Origin: Anodontia alba
Taxonomy: Eukaryota > Mollusca > Bivalvia > Lucinida > Lucinidae
NCBI GenBank assembly: GCA_964016985.1
Contig: OZ024835.1
Location: 66,653,812 to 66,717,811, forward strand
DNA: 64,000 nucleotides
Reading direction: 5' to 3'
Positions 20,838 to 31,474 of this stretch are shown in pieces. Under the pieces are notes generated by a model that saw only the letters and a list, made by a program, of their open reading frames with translations, did no database searches and was not told where the DNA came from. Every line of letters begins with the position of its first letter. The stretch's first letter is position 1. A program made the translations under genes and the position numbers.

Positions 20838-21031
20838 TGTTGTTTGTGTGAGGTTTTAAGGCCCAGTCAACCCATTAGGGTCATGTCGAGCATGGTCATT
20901 TACCTAACACACTTTTTTCTGAGCAGGCTTAGTCCTCTAAGTGGTTAACCAATACTTGTGCACATTCTTTTGCCAGAAACTGACAAATGTCCTTCTTGAA
21001 TCAGCGGAAAGGAGACAATGACTGTAGAAAA
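20838..21031 (-). mobile_element. SINE1, 5'-truncated
   Basis: Tail and body only, ending at GACTGTAGAAAAAGGG. An A1 scrap (TTATTTCTCCATGAAAGCC) follows. Confidence 0.85.
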
Positions 21032-21064
21032 AGGGCCAGCTTATTTCTCCATGAAAGCCTGTCG

Positions 21065-21445
21065 TGGGATGACCATGAAATGGTGTTTTTATTTAGTCCC
21101 TTTCAACACTGGTAAGTCATATAGTGATGATGCATAGCTACAGATAAGAGGGGGTATCCACATAATATTTTTCTTATTTCTCGGTGAAAACATACGTTGT
21201 GGGTACTCATTAGAAGCGCCTCGCCGAGGCGCTTCTAATGAGTACCACAGCATATGTTTTTGTTGAGAAATAAGAAAGATATCAGCATTTTTTGGATGAA
21301 AAAAGTGCCTTATCTGTTGCTATGATGATGGATGGGTGATAATGAAAGGGTCTGTCAGCAATAAAGCACAATACAGTCATGAATTGAGTTCAGCTGTGAT
21401 TCAAACCTGGGACCTCGGGATCCAAAGTTGGAAGTGCTCAAAAGT
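21065..21445 (-). mobile_element. SINE2 split by A1
   Basis: GGTGTTTTTATTTAGTCCC at the left and TGATTCAAACCTGGGACC (inverse B box) at the right are SINE2. The 192-bp A1 lies between them. Confidence 0.85.
21133..21324. mobile_element. A1 hairpin MITE, exact 6-bp TSD
   Basis: Ends CATAGCTACAGATAAG and CTTATCTGTTGCTATG, flanked by ATGATG at 21127-21132 and 21325-21330. The core has GAAGCGCCTCGCCGAGGCGCTTC with no loop. Confidence 0.93.
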
Positions 21446-21449
21446 CATT

Positions 21450-21780
21450 TCTTTTACAATATCATGGTATGAATGGCTGAAAGGGTTAGCAAAAAAAAAA
21501 AAAAAAACAAATCAGTATAACCCCTTTTTTTGGACAGCTGATTCTTATCCAAGAAAGTTCCAAGTGCCAAATGTCAGAGAGCCATTAAAAAGATAAAGCT
21601 AGAGAAATGTCTGCCTGTGTATATGCAGAATGATAGAACTTGACAGACCAAATTACTTATCTTTATTTGTTCTTTGTTTCAGTAAATAATTAATTAAGCA
21701 GACATCTCAAAGGGGGTATTACATTTGATGACATATGGTAAATAAAATAACCTGTAGGAGGCAATTAATTCCCTAAAAAT
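21450..21780. other. Unassigned DNA
   Basis: Only an A-run near 21490 and AT-rich sequence; no family recognised and no convincing exon. Confidence 0.4.
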
Positions 21781-21812
21781 ATCAGATTTCCAGATAAAAA
21801 GTGTTATTTCCT

Positions 21813-22025
21813 AAGCTCCAGATATCAGGTGATATCAAGTGGCACTTGGGGGTATCCATATAATATTTTTCTTATTTCTTTACGAAAATGTATGTTGTGG
21901 GTACTCATTGGAAGTGCCTTGCCGAGGCACTTCTAATGAGTACCCACAACTTATGTTTTCATGGAGAAACAAAAAAAAAAAGTATCAATACTTTTCTGTT
22001 GAACAATTGCCTTGTCTGGAGCTAG
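21813..22025. mobile_element. A1 hairpin MITE
   Basis: GGGGGTATCCATATAATATT, core 1 centred near 21922, right arm ending TTGCCTTGTCTGGAGC. The arms still match well. Confidence 0.85.
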
Positions 22026-22227
22026 CCAAGTTTCTTGGGAATAAAAAGAAAAGGAAAAAAAAAAAAGAAAGAAAAACAACATATGGTCTTGTTCCTCACT
22101 TTTAAATTGATTCAGAATAATGGCATTACTCTAAATATCCATGAGTAAGTAAGTCTTGGATACATGAATCCCTTCTGAGTGGGGGCTTTCATGTAACTCT
22201 TAACTGAAAGAATTTGCAGCTTCTTAA

Positions 22228-22433
22228 CCCTAGTCCTGCTGAGCCCAGATATGCCCTGCCTTTGCAAACAGTGTAGATCCAGATCACTTGGCTTCTGAAG
22301 AAGACAACTGATCTGGAACTGCACTGTTTGCCATTCAGTATGTGAGTTCATACCAACAATCTGGATCAAGTAATCTGATTGGCTGAAAATTAGAAGTGGG
22401 TGTGGCATCTTAATTTATTCAGCATGGCAAGGG
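22228..22433. mobile_element. B hairpin MITE between duplicated host segments
   Basis: TTAA at 22224-22227; ends CCCTAGTCCTGCTGAGCC and ATGGCAAGGG. A host segment of about 30 bp (GAAAGAATTTGCAGCTTCTT / GAAAGAATTTGCAACTTCTT) occurs on both sides, far longer than a TTAA duplication. Confidence 0.9.
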
Positions 22434-22529
22434 TTACTGTAACTCTCAAATGAAAGAATTTGCAACTTCTTGATAAAAAAATTCTTTTGAGAGTTGCCCA
22501 ACTTTGAGGAAGTGGATGGAGGGGGCCAG

Positions 22530-23071
22530 TGATGATCATGGTTTGATGTTTATGTCCCTTTCAACACTACATGTATTCAAGTCATATAGAGACAATGGAA
22601 GGATGATAATGATAGGCTCATTATATGTGCAATTACCGTATTCAACCTAATTACCACACTATGTGCTTTGGTTTTTCAAAATTACTAGGAAAGGTTGTGG
22701 TAAAATATATATCCACCTCTATTAAAGCTACACTTAAGAATCAGCAAAGGATTTATGTAACGATGCTTATGCAAGGTTTTTGTGTGTTTGTTTTCTTTTG
22801 ATATAAAAGCATTTGTTTAATTTGGTACTCATTTGAACTGCATCAACGAGTCGATGCAATACAAATAAGTACCCATAACATATGCCGTTATAAAGAAACA
22901 GACAAAATGTACACTGGCTGTAATCTGAAGACTACAGAATTGCTTGACTGTGCGCTTATAGGGGTATGTGCAGTAATTAGATTGAATACGGTATGTTCAA
23001 CCATCATTCAGTCATAAGCTGATTCTGTCTGCAGCTGGATTTGAACCCAGGACCTTGCGACCTGGAATCAA
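22530..23071 (-). mobile_element. SINE2 split by an H element
   Basis: GGTTTGATGTTTATGTCCC tail-side sequence at the left, GGATTTGAACCCAGGACC inverse B box at the right, and H inserted at a TA in the body. Confidence 0.82.
22636..22991. mobile_element. H hairpin MITE, TA target
   Basis: 356 bp, ends CCGTATTCAACCTAATTACC and GTAATTAGATTGAATACGG between TA dinucleotides. Core 1 variant with TTTGAACTGCATC opposite GATGCAATACAAATAAG. Confidence 0.9.
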
Positions 23072-23232
23072 GTTTTTTGGTTGAAAAAATGCCTTATCTG
23101 AATGAGCACTTTGCATTCGATAAATATTCATTACCTAACAGAAAAGCCTCACTGAGGTGCTTTTGATGAATCCAGAATAAAAAATTTCATAGAGAAATCA
23201 GAAAAAAATATATATCTTGATCCCCCTCCAGA
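23071..23232. mobile_element. A1 fragments
   Basis: GGTTGAAAAAATGCCTTATC, then CCTCACTGAGGTGCTTTTGATG and a decayed right arm. Confidence 0.5.
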
Positions 23233-23431
23233 GGAACTGTTTAGGAGGAGTATTAGAAGATAATTCTGGGATAATTTTCTCTATTTCTGCATAAAAACAT
23301 ATGTTGTGGGTACTCATTAGAAGTGCCTCGGTAAGGTGCTTCTAATGAGTACCCACAACAATTGGTTTTATGCAGAGATGGGAAAAATTATCTCAGAATT
23401 ATCACCAAATACTTCTCCTTAACAGTTCCTC
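23231..23431. mobile_element. A2 hairpin MITE
   Basis: Core 1 inside different arms: GAGGAACTGTTTAGGAGG and GATAATTCTGGGATAATTTT at the left, inverse of the same at the right (AATTATCTCAGAATTATC; CTTAACAGTTCCTC). Clearly not the A1 arms. Confidence 0.9.
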
Positions 23432-23668
23432 TGCTCCTCTTATCTATCAAGGCTACAAGCTGTATTTTTAATTTTAATCCTTACTTTTCAATAAATCCTG
23501 CAAAATATTAGAATTATGATCCTCAAATAATTTTAAACTCAATAAAACTCCAAAATAAAATTTACTAGGAGAATTTGCTACACTTGCACGTTAAAATTTG
23601 AATATTTGAATCAATTTCTATTATGATCTCACTTCCACCCACATAACATTACGCATCATTGATCTTAA

Positions 23669-23868
23669 CACTTCTAGTCCTGTGCAAATTCAGCAGATGA
23701 CAAATTGATATTTTTCTTATTTTCCCAGAAAACAGACTTAGACATTTCATGCAAACTGTCTCCCAAGGAGACAGTTTGCATGAAATGTCAAAGTCTATTT
23801 TCTGAGAAAAACAAGAAAAATAATATCAAAATGTCGTCTGCTGAAGTTTTTACCCAGCATTCTAAGTG
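23669..23868. mobile_element. G hairpin MITE (core 3), TTAA target
   Basis: 200 bp, TTAA at 23665-23668 and 23869-23872. Ends CACTTCTAGTCC and GCATTCTAAGTG. Core CATTTCATGCAAACTGTCTCC opposite its inverse; note both arms carry AACTG/CAGTT where other copies have AATTG/CAATT. Confidence 0.92.
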
Positions 23869-23879
23869 TTAAGTCCTTT

Positions 23880-24295
23880 TATGTACATATAAGATAAGAT
23901 TAAAATACACTTGTCAATAAGGTATTACCGAAAAGTTCAGGACTATAGATGTGTTAATGCAGATTACTTGTAGTCTTTTTTTTTCTTTCTTTTTTTTTGC
24001 TCTCCAAGAAAACTAACAGGTCTGAGGATCTCTTAAGAAGTGTATCAATGAATGAATGATGAATGACACAATGTAAGTTTTACTGAGTAAGCAAGATGCA
24101 AATGGCTTTCTTCCATATTTAAGTGTATTATAGTAGTAGTACTCTTAATTTTATATCACAGAATACACCACTCTACCTGGACTGTGTTCAGTAAAGCAGA
24201 ACACATATGAAAGCTTATCGACAAATTGCGGTTACCTTTTCCCCTGTTCCGATCCCAATGTATCCTGTTCTGTGAACTATGATACATACCCTAAT
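23880..24295. other. Unassigned DNA
   Basis: T-rich tract near 23965-23998; otherwise nothing recognised. Confidence 0.4.
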
Positions 24296-24297
24296 TT

Positions 24298-24491
24298 ACA
24301 TATAACTCCAGATAAGGTGCTTTCCTCAACCTAAAATAATTGATATTTCTCTTTATTCTTCATGAAAACATTTGTTGTCGGTACTCATTTGAAATGCTTC
24401 AGCGTGGCACTTCTAATGAGTACCCACAACATACACTTTCCTGTAGAAATAAGAAAATTATTAGCTGGACACCCTTCTTATTCTAGAGTTA
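24298..24491. mobile_element. A1 hairpin MITE
   Basis: ATAACTCCAGATAAGGTGC to CCTTCTTATTCTAGAG; the core arms differ at several places (GAAATGCTTCAGCG / GTGGCACTTCTAATG). Confidence 0.8.
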
Positions 24492-24696
24492 AGTTTTATG
24501 ACATATAGGTAAAAGTATGCAAATCATATAACAAAAAATATTTTAACAACTCTGGACAAAGCAAATATTTTCCACTTGAAGGTAAACAAACATTTTACTC
24601 ATTGGAAGTGCATCTGTTGGGTGTTGGTCTGAGTCCACACACCAGTTGTTTCATGAAGTCAAATAAAAATTATGTTAATCTCGCTATGCATTTACA

Positions 24697-24853
24697 CTAT
24701 TCTTCACTCAGTATCCAAACAAAAATGTATAGATTATATTGAAAAATGACCATTTATGGTCATTTTTCAATATAAGCTATACATTTTTTGGATCCATCTT
24801 TGAACCAACTGTGTTATAATGAACCATGTTATCAGGAGATCGTAGTGTACTAG
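24697..24853. mobile_element. J MITE, left part shortened
   Basis: Palindrome AAAATGACCATTTATGGTC within ATGTATAGATTATATTG arms. Right side has CTGTGTTATAATGAACC and GATCGTAGTGTAC. Confidence 0.8.
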
Positions 24854-25404
24854 TGTTCCTTGCTAAATTCCTGTTAGTCATAACGCATGGAAAACATTTA
24901 CAAATCAAGGAACAAGACAAATAAAAGTTTAAGTTTTATTGTTGAGTAGTAGAGGTGACACAAAGAATACTGCCTTTTTTTGGTCAAGGGATGGTTTCTC
25001 ATAGCATAGGTAATAGCATAGGTAATAGGGATATCAGGTTACACTGGAGCCTCTTAATAGGACAACTGATTATAAGACGGTTTGGGTTATAAGACGGTTC
25101 AGATTATAAGACGGGTTCAGATATAAGACGACTGATTATGTAAGACAGTTTGGATTTAAGACGGTTTAAAGGTGGACCCCAAAAGTGTTTTATCCAAACA
25201 AAAATGTATAGATTATATCAAACAAGAGCTGTCGGAGGACAGCGAGCTCGCCTGCTGGGTACATTTTATATTGTAACATTTTTATCATTAAGCCATATAA
25301 TATAGGTCACACTGACCTAGATGTATTTGTATGTAAATCATTTTGTCACTTAGATATAATAATCCAGGTATGACAATTCTCCATGAAATAGTAATAAAAA
25401 TAAA

Positions 25405-27790
25405 AGGCAAAATCACTGAAGCATGAAATATAGGTCACAATGACCTAGATATAGTAAGTGGTCATTCATTGGGTCACATGGAACTAATATCCCAGGTGTG
25501 ACATTTATCCAACAAATATTCAAGATATAAGGCAAAATCACTGAACCATGAAATATAGGTCACACCAACAGAGATATATTTTGACGTCAATAATCGGGTC
25601 ACAAGGAACTAATATCCCAGGTGTGACATATAGTATTCAATATATAAGGCAAAATCACTGAACCATGAAATATAGGTCACAATGACCTAGATATAGTAAG
25701 TGGTCATTCATTGGGTCACATGGAAGTAATATCCCAGGTGTGACATTTATCCAACAAATAGTATTCAAGATATAAGGCAAAATCACTGAACCATGAAATA
25801 TAGGTCACACCAACAGAGATATATTTTGATGTCAATAATCGGGTCACAAGGAACTAATATCCCAGGTGTGACATTTATCCAACAAATAGTATTCAAGATA
25901 TAAGGCAAAATCACTGAACCATGAAATATAGGTCACACCAACAGAGATATATTTTGACATCAATAATCGGGTCACAAGGAACTAATATCCCAGGTGTGAC
26001 ATTTATCTAACAAATAGTATTCAAGATATAAGGCAAAATCACTGAACCATGAAATATAGGTCACAATGACCTAGATATAGTAAGTGGTCATTCATTGGGT
26101 CACATGGAAGTAATATCCCAGGTGTGACATTTATCCAACAAATAGTATTCAAGATATAAGGCAAAATCACTGAACCATGAAATATAGGTCACACCAACAG
26201 AGATATATTTTGACGTCAATAATCGGGTCACAAGGAACTAATATCCCAGGTGTGACATTTATCCAACAAATAGTATTCAAGCTATAAGGCAAAATCACTG
26301 AACCATGAAATATAGGTCACAATGACCTAGATATAGTAAGTGGTCATTCATTGGGTCACATGGAAGTAATATCCCAGGTGTGACATTTATCCAACAAATA
26401 GTATTCAAGATATAAGGCAAAATCACTGAACCATGAAATATAGGTCACAATGACCTAGATATAGTAAGTGGTCATTCATTGGGTCACATGGAACTAATAT
26501 CCCAGGTGTGACATTTATCCAACAAATAGTATTCAAGATATAAGGCAAAATCACTGAACCATGAAATATAGGTCACAATGACCTAGATATAGTAAGTGGT
26601 CATTCATTGGGTCACATGGAAGTAATATCCCAGGTGTGACATTTAACCAACAAAAAGTATTCAAGATATAAGGCAAAATCACTGAACCATGAAATATAGG
26701 TCACAATGACCTAGATATAGTAAGTGGTCATTCATTGGGTCACATGGAAGTAATATCCCAGGTGTGACATTTAACCAACAAAAAGTATTCAAGATATAAG
26801 GCAAAATCACTGGACCGTGAAATCTAGGTGACCTTGACCGTAAAATGTAGGTCACCATGACCTAGATATAGTAAGTGGTCATTCATTGGGTCACATGGAA
26901 GTAATATCCCAGGTGTGACATTTATCCAACAAATAGTATTCAAGATATAAGGCAAAATCACTGAACCATGAAATATAGGTCACACCGACAGAGATATATT
27001 TTGACGTCAATAATCGGGTCACAAGGAACTAATATCCCAGGTGTGACATTTATCCAACAAATAGTATTCAAGCTATAAGGCAAAATCACTGAACCATGAA
27101 ATATAGGTCATAATGACCTAGATATAGTAAGTGGTCATTCATTGGGCACATGGAAGTAATATCCCAGGTGTGACATTTATCCAACAAATAGTATTCAAGA
27201 TATAAGGCAAAATCACTGAACCATGAAATATAGGTCACAATGACCTAGATATAGTAAGTGGTCATTCATTGGGTCACATGGAACTAATATCCCAGGTGTG
27301 ACATTTATCCAACAAAAAGTATTCAAGATATAACGCAAAATCACTGAACCATGAAATATAGGTCACAATGACCTAGATATAGTAAGTGGTCATTCATTGG
27401 GTCACATGGAACTAATATCCCAGGTGTGACATTTATCCAACAAATAGTATTCAAGATATAAGGCAAAATCACTGAACCATGAAATATAGGTCACAATGAC
27501 CTAGATATAGTAAGTGGTCATTCATTGGGTCACATGGAAGTAATATCCCAGGTGTGACATTTAACCAACAAAAAGTATTCAAGATATAAGGCAAAATCAC
27601 TGAACCATGAAATATAGGTCACAATGACCTAGATATAGTAAGTGGTCATTCATTGGGTCACATGGAAGTAATATCCCAGGTGTGACATTTATCCAACAAA
27701 TAGTATTCAAGATATAAGGCAAAATCACTGGACCGTGAAATCTAGGTGACCTTGACCGTAAAATGTAGGTCACCATGACCTTCACTCTCT
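25405..27790. repeat. 128-bp satellite core of HLE1, 19 units
   Basis: The anchor GGCAAAATCACTGAACC recurs at 25405, 25531, 25648, 25776, 25904, 26032, 26160, 26288, 26416, 26544, 26672, 26800, 26951, 27079, 27206, 27334 (CGC variant), 27462, 27590 and 27718. Two unit types alternate irregularly: N (AATGACCTAGATATAGTAAG) and P (CCAACAGAGATATATTTTGA). The unit at 26800 and the last one carry an insert with GGTGACCTTGACCG. Confidence 0.96.
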
Positions 27791-28210
27791 TACACTTAAA
27801 CTGATGTCACATAGTTAGCTGATGTATAACCAGTTGTGTCTATAACCTGTAGGCATATAAGATTTTACAAATGTGTCCTAGATTTTGACCCCTAGCCCCA
27901 CCCCAAGGCCCACCCTGAGGTATGAACCCAGGGGTATGTTCTTTTGGAATCTCAGAAGACTTGTCCAGGTACCCAAATTCTAAATATGAATGCTCTATGA
28001 GGAGTGAAAGTCAAGATATAAGAATTTGAAAAACTTTAACACAGTATTACAAAGGTGTCCTAGATTCTGACCCCTAGCCCCACCCAGGGGCATGAACCCA
28101 GGGGTTTATTCACTTGGAATCTCAGAAGACCCTCCAAGGTACCTAAGTTCCAAATTTGATGCCTCTGTGAGGAGTGACTGTTGAGATATAAGCATTTGAA
28201 AAACTTTAAC
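27790..28210. repeat. HLE1 right internal region, two diverged direct copies
   Basis: About 27860-28035 and 28050-28205 share GTGTCCTAGATT, GACCCCTAGCCCCACCC, TGAACCCAGGGG and GAATCTCAGAAGAC, so this section is itself an old tandem duplication. Confidence 0.75.
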
Positions 28211-28211
28211 A

Positions 28212-28262
28212 CAGTGTGACGGGAACGGGAACGCAAACGCAAACGCAAACGCAAACGCAAAC
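28212..28262. repeat. (GCAAAC)n hexanucleotide array
   Basis: Five to six near-perfect GCAAAC units just inside the HLE1 right end. The minus-strand open frame rich in Arg-Leu is a by-product. Confidence 0.9.
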
Positions 28263-28594
28263 GTGGACGACCGGGGTGACTACAATAGCTCTCCTTGTAC
28301 TTTGTACAGGCGAGCTAAAAATGACCATTTATATAATGTAGACATTTCTGTTTGGATACATCACAGTCCATAACAAAAATGTCTGGATTATATAGAAAAG
28401 TGACCGCAGGTTTGGTCATTTTTCTATATAATCTAGATATTTTTATTCGGATACAACTCGGCTGTTTAAGCTAACACGGTTTTCACTTTGAATCTCAGCA
28501 ATCGTGTTATAAAGTGGTTATGGTGTAACTGTTTTTTTTATTTCTACAAAAAAAACATGAGTCAAATGTGAGAAAACATAATTTTGACAACTGC

Positions 28595-28755
28595 ATCAAA
28601 CAAAGACTCAGATCAGCCTGCGCAGCTGCGCAGTTTAATCAGTCTTTGTTCTCCATATAAAGAAATTTAGCATCCTTGGCTACCCAATATACACCCAGTA
28701 AAGATTCTAATCAGACTGTGAATGTGCAAGCTGATCTGAATCTTCACTGGGCGCA
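28595..28755. repeat. Two small hairpins with core 2-like words
   Basis: AAAGACTCAGATCAGCCTGCG faces TTTAATCAGTCTTTG at 28602-28650. CCAGTAAAGATTCTAATCAG faces CTGATCTGAATCTTCACTGG at 28690-28750. Outer termini not recognised. Confidence 0.55.
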
Positions 28756-28854
28756 CATCTGAAAATATGTTTTCTGATGTTGTGGCTCCAACTGTGGGTT
28801 AACTCACCAGAAGCACTTAAAAGACCCTAATGATAACCGACAACATATTTTTGC

Positions 28855-29071
28855 ATAAGGTGAGCATAAAGATAAGGTGAGCTGCCTTTTTTCAACAAAA
28901 CAGTATCTATATTATTCTCATCTCTCAATGAAAACCTATGTTGTGTGGGTACCTATTAGAAGGGCCTCGCAGAGAAGGGCCTCTGCCAGGCCCTTCTGAG
29001 TACTCGCTACATATGTTTTCATCGAGAAATGAGAAAACAATTTACCTGATACCCACTCTTCTTGAGACCTA
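28855..29071. mobile_element. A1 hairpin MITE with changed core tip
   Basis: AGATAAGGTGAGCTGCC, core arm ACCTATTAGAAGGGCCTC with a repeated GGGCCTC tip, right arm TTCATCGAGAAATGAG and CACTCTTCTTGAGACC. Confidence 0.75.
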
Positions 29072-29136
29072 TGTTTTTGTGCAGAAATAAGAATATCTAT
29101 ACTTTTTGTTTATCTAGAATGCAATGATTTTTTGTC

Positions 29137-29270
29137 CTTCTTTGTATAAACCAATAAATGTTTACTGACCATGATGTAGCTATGACATGGAATTCCCATG
29201 ATTTGCATTGAAATTTCAGTATTCCCCATGTGACATTATGGTCAGTAAACATTCATCCATTAATACAAAG
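29137..29270. repeat. R: palindromic element
   Basis: CTTTGTATAAACCAATAAATG and AAATGTTTACTGACCAT at the left face ATGGTCAGTAAACATTCATC and TTAATACAAAG at the right, with inner GGAATTCCCATG. One copy only. Confidence 0.7.
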
Positions 29271-29386
29271 ACACATACCAGGTATGCTCAAGAGAGCTCT
29301 GGCTTAGCATGGCAATTCCCATGAGTAGCCACCATATGTTGTATCTAAAGTAAGATATTTACTGTAAATGTCTAAAAAGCATTTGA

Positions 29387-29614
29387 AACCTTAAAGCCCC
29401 AAGAAAAACTGCATCTGAAAATGTCGTCTGTTTATGTCGTCTGCTGAATATTCTTGCAGACTTTTCAAACCTATTTTTGCATACAGGCAAACAGTATGGA
29501 CCCAGATCAGACTGCTCAGTCTGATCTGGGTCCACACTGTTTGCAAAAATGACTTTTAAAATCACAAGCAGATGACAAAGCAGACGACAATAGTTGTGAC
29601 TGGCGCTTTAAGGG
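29387..29614. mobile_element. G3 MITE (core 2 in G2-type ends)
   Basis: Left CTTAAAGCCCCAAG and right TGACTGGCGCTTTAAGGG before TTAA at 29615-29618. Centre GCAAACAGTATGGACCCAG...CTGGGTCCACACTGTTTGC. The inner arms carry GTCGTCTG words as in G. Confidence 0.88.
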
Positions 29615-29618
29615 TTAA

Positions 29619-29842
29619 AAATATGTATGCTACTCTCTACTCTTTCAGCTCTGTGGAATAAAACATATTATACCTTTGCAAACAGTGAAGAGATGAGACA
29701 GCTCCTAATGAACAGTCTCATCTGGATCTACACTGTTTGCCATTATGTTCTTGATTTTCAACTTACACCCCTATTTGTAACAATGGGTGTGTCCAAATGC
29801 AAAAACGGAAGAGTCTACTTCAGAAACTCAGGGGTGAAAGGG
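29619..29842. mobile_element. G4 MITE abutting G3
   Basis: Uses the TTAA at 29615-29618 as its left flank and ends GGGGTGAAAGGG before TTAA at 29843-29846. Core 2 hairpin with GATGAGACAGCTC / GAACAGTCTCATC. Confidence 0.8.
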
Positions 29843-30017
29843 TTAAAAGAAAGAATTTGTTCCAAGAATGAAACAGTTTATTTCAACATCGGCCATTTTG
29901 AAAGTTTCAAATGTTTAGTGAGGCAACTTCCTGTGTTGAAAAATTGTTTCCCTTTGTAAAATGGTAGCGAAGTCTTTCAGGTGAATCCATTTACCTCATG
30001 ATCGAATAAGGGTTTAA

Positions 30018-30243
30018 CCTATTTTAGATTGAATAAACTCACCCGCACTGTATACTGGATGTGTTGAATTTCAATTTTAGGTATGTCTGGCTACGTGACA
30101 TATACATGTACATCTACAGAAAAATGCCTAAACTATTTGCAAACAATAGAGACACTGAACAATAGAGACACAGAATGTGTCGTCTAATCTAGGTCCGCAC
30201 TGTTTGCCAATTGCCCTTTTAGGGGTCTCCAGACTAAAATGGG
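30018..30243. mobile_element. D MITE (core 2), TTAA target
   Basis: Left CCTATTTTAGATTG after TTAA, right CTAAAATGGG. Contains AATTTTAGGTATGTCTGGC and CTATTTGCAAACAATAGAG. Confidence 0.8.
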
Positions 30244-30274
30244 TAAACCTATTATGACGCCAGGCTCCACAGGG

Positions 30275-30765
30275 CAGTTAGTAACGGGTCAGACTGCAAA
30301 AGCAGAAGTCCAAGTTTGAATCCCAGCTCGGCCACATAACATCAATTCTACGGGCATTCTCCCCCTTCCACTGATTCAAGAGGGGGAGTTTTCAGTTATT
30401 AGCAGAAGTATGTGGACAAGTTCTGTACTGGTTATCTGCTTAGAGGACTTTAACCCATTGTATACTGTTTAGACTCTCCCACACTATATATTGGAAGTCC
30501 AATTTCAATTTAAGGTATGACCGGCTATGAAATTTACATAGTCCTAGAGAAAAATGACTGAACTATTTGCAAACAGTGGAGACCCTGATCAGATGCCGCA
30601 TTCAGCAGCATCTGATCTGGGCCTGCACTGTTTGCCAATTACCCTTTTACGGGTCTCCCAACTACAATGGGTTAAAGCCTGCCCAAAAAATGGTTGTTAA
30701 GGTTATTTACTGACAGACTCAACATGACCTTAACAATGTTGACTGGGCCGTTTAATTCAAAATCA
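30275..30765 (+). mobile_element. SINE1b split by a D element
   Basis: Plus-strand tRNA-like head (GGGCAGTTAGTAACGGG; AGTTTGAATCCCAGC) and a body with CTTCCACTGATTCAAGAGG. D is inserted at TTAA inside the AGAGGACTTTAA stretch. The body finishes at GTTGACTGGGCCG. More diverged than SINE1, hence older. Confidence 0.8.
30454..30671. mobile_element. D MITE nested in SINE1b
   Basis: 218 bp, TTAA at 30450-30453 and 30672-30675; ends CCCATTGTATACTG and CTACAATGGG. Core 2 hairpin with GATGCCGCATTCAGCAGCATC tip. Confidence 0.92.
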
Positions 30766-30835
30766 ACTAGATTGCGCAGTGGATGGCATGCCATCGCTTG
30801 CTTTTTTTAAAAAGCATAGGGATAAAAGCTTATTA

Positions 30836-31444
30836 CGAGGGTCCTGCAAAAAGTTCTGTCACTAACAGGCTTCCTTAGTTTTATCCCAGGTATATTTTAA
30901 AATACTTCAATGCACTTGAACGGTGTGTTGAATAGCTAACGATACCTGTTTATTTCGTGCAAAATGCTTTCCAACTGACCGAGTTATTTCAAATCGAAAT
31001 AGATGCAGTCATATACACTGACCAATTTACTTGTTACATTGGAACATGGACCAAGCAAAGGATGGTCAGGAGTCCACCTCCTCTCATAAGTGTGAGGTTG
31101 TTAAGTCTGTTTTGGCTTCTGAAAAGGTGAAAGTTTTAAACCATCCACCTTATTCACCTGATCTGAATCCCTGTGACTTCTCTTTTTATTTCCAAGGCTT
31201 AAGAAAATGCTTTCTGGAAATAAGTATACGTCTAGAAGTTCTCTTGGCAGCGCTATTTATCAGTGTCTCCAACAGATACCAAAAGAAGACTATTTATCTG
31301 CTTTTTGCGACTGGGTAAAAAGGTTACAAAAATGTGTTTCAGTAAAGGGGGAATACTTTGAAGGTTTGTAATAAAAATATGTTTGATAAAACGTAGCACT
31401 GAAGTAATCTGAACCCAGTGACAAAACTTTTTGCAGGACCCTTG
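30836..31444 (+). mobile_element. Internally deleted mariner element, TA target
   Basis: Ends CGAGGGTCCTGCAAAAAGTT and its inverse (one mismatch over 20) between TA at 30834-30835 and 31445-31446. At 609 bp it is about half of a typical 1.3-kb mariner; the 5' coding part is gone. The cargo is the transposase 3' portion described separately. It is the only element here whose transposase family can be read directly. Confidence 0.93.
31031..31375 (+). pseudogene. mariner transposase, 3' fragment with frameshift
   Basis: A mariner transposase cuts and pastes its element through a DD34D catalytic triad. Here only the C-terminal part remains. Around residues 40-55 of the first open stretch stands HPPYSPDLNPCDF, the family signature, whose last D is the third catalytic residue. 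Counting back 34 residues, the expected second catalytic D is an E (ESTSSHK context), which should inactivate it. Just after CDF the frame shifts by one base in a T-rich run; a second frame continues with LSAFCDWVKRLQKC and KGEYFEGL before a stop at about 31369-31371, ending where mariner proteins normally end. The N-terminal DNA-binding region and first catalytic D are absent, so the product is dead. Assignment to mariner is firm; the subfamily is not. Confidence 0.9.
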
Positions 31445-31474
31445 TATGACTAATATTTAACACCAACACATGAC

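Larger units (their letters stand above)
25220..28320 (+). mobile_element. HLE1: Helitron-like (pearl/HINE type) element
   Basis: The left end AAACAAGAGCTGTCGG is followed by CGAGCTCGCCTG. The right end has AATAGCTCTCC, an imperfect hairpin CTTGTAC/GTACAGG, then CAGGCGAGCTAA. GAGCTCGCCTG and CAGGCGAGCT form subterminal inverted repeats. A CTAA (CTRR-type) end just after a hairpin and a tandem-repeat core match the pearl/Helentron-associated elements described from bivalves. No Rep/helicase is encoded, so it is non-autonomous. Ends are certain only to a few bases. Confidence 0.8.
25048..28514. mobile_element. J element split by HLE1
   Basis: The left part carries six or so iterations of TTATAAGACGG, then TCCAAACAAAAATGTATAG. 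HLE1 is inserted near the hairpin tip. The right part resumes with ATGACCATTTATATAATG, a second hairpin pair and AACACGG...GTGTTATAAAGTGG. Iterated short words next to the ends are typical of Tigger/pogo-type MITEs (family knowledge). Confidence 0.75.

Noticed and set aside
21660..21705. Pyrimidine tract plus CAG resembling a splice acceptor
   Set aside because: No open frame with coding character follows and no matching donor was found; such words are frequent in AT-rich DNA.
25405..27790. CRISPR-like array (regular repeats about 128 bp)
   Set aside because: Units are contiguous, without unique spacers, and the sequence is eukaryotic; it is the satellite core of a Helitron-like element.
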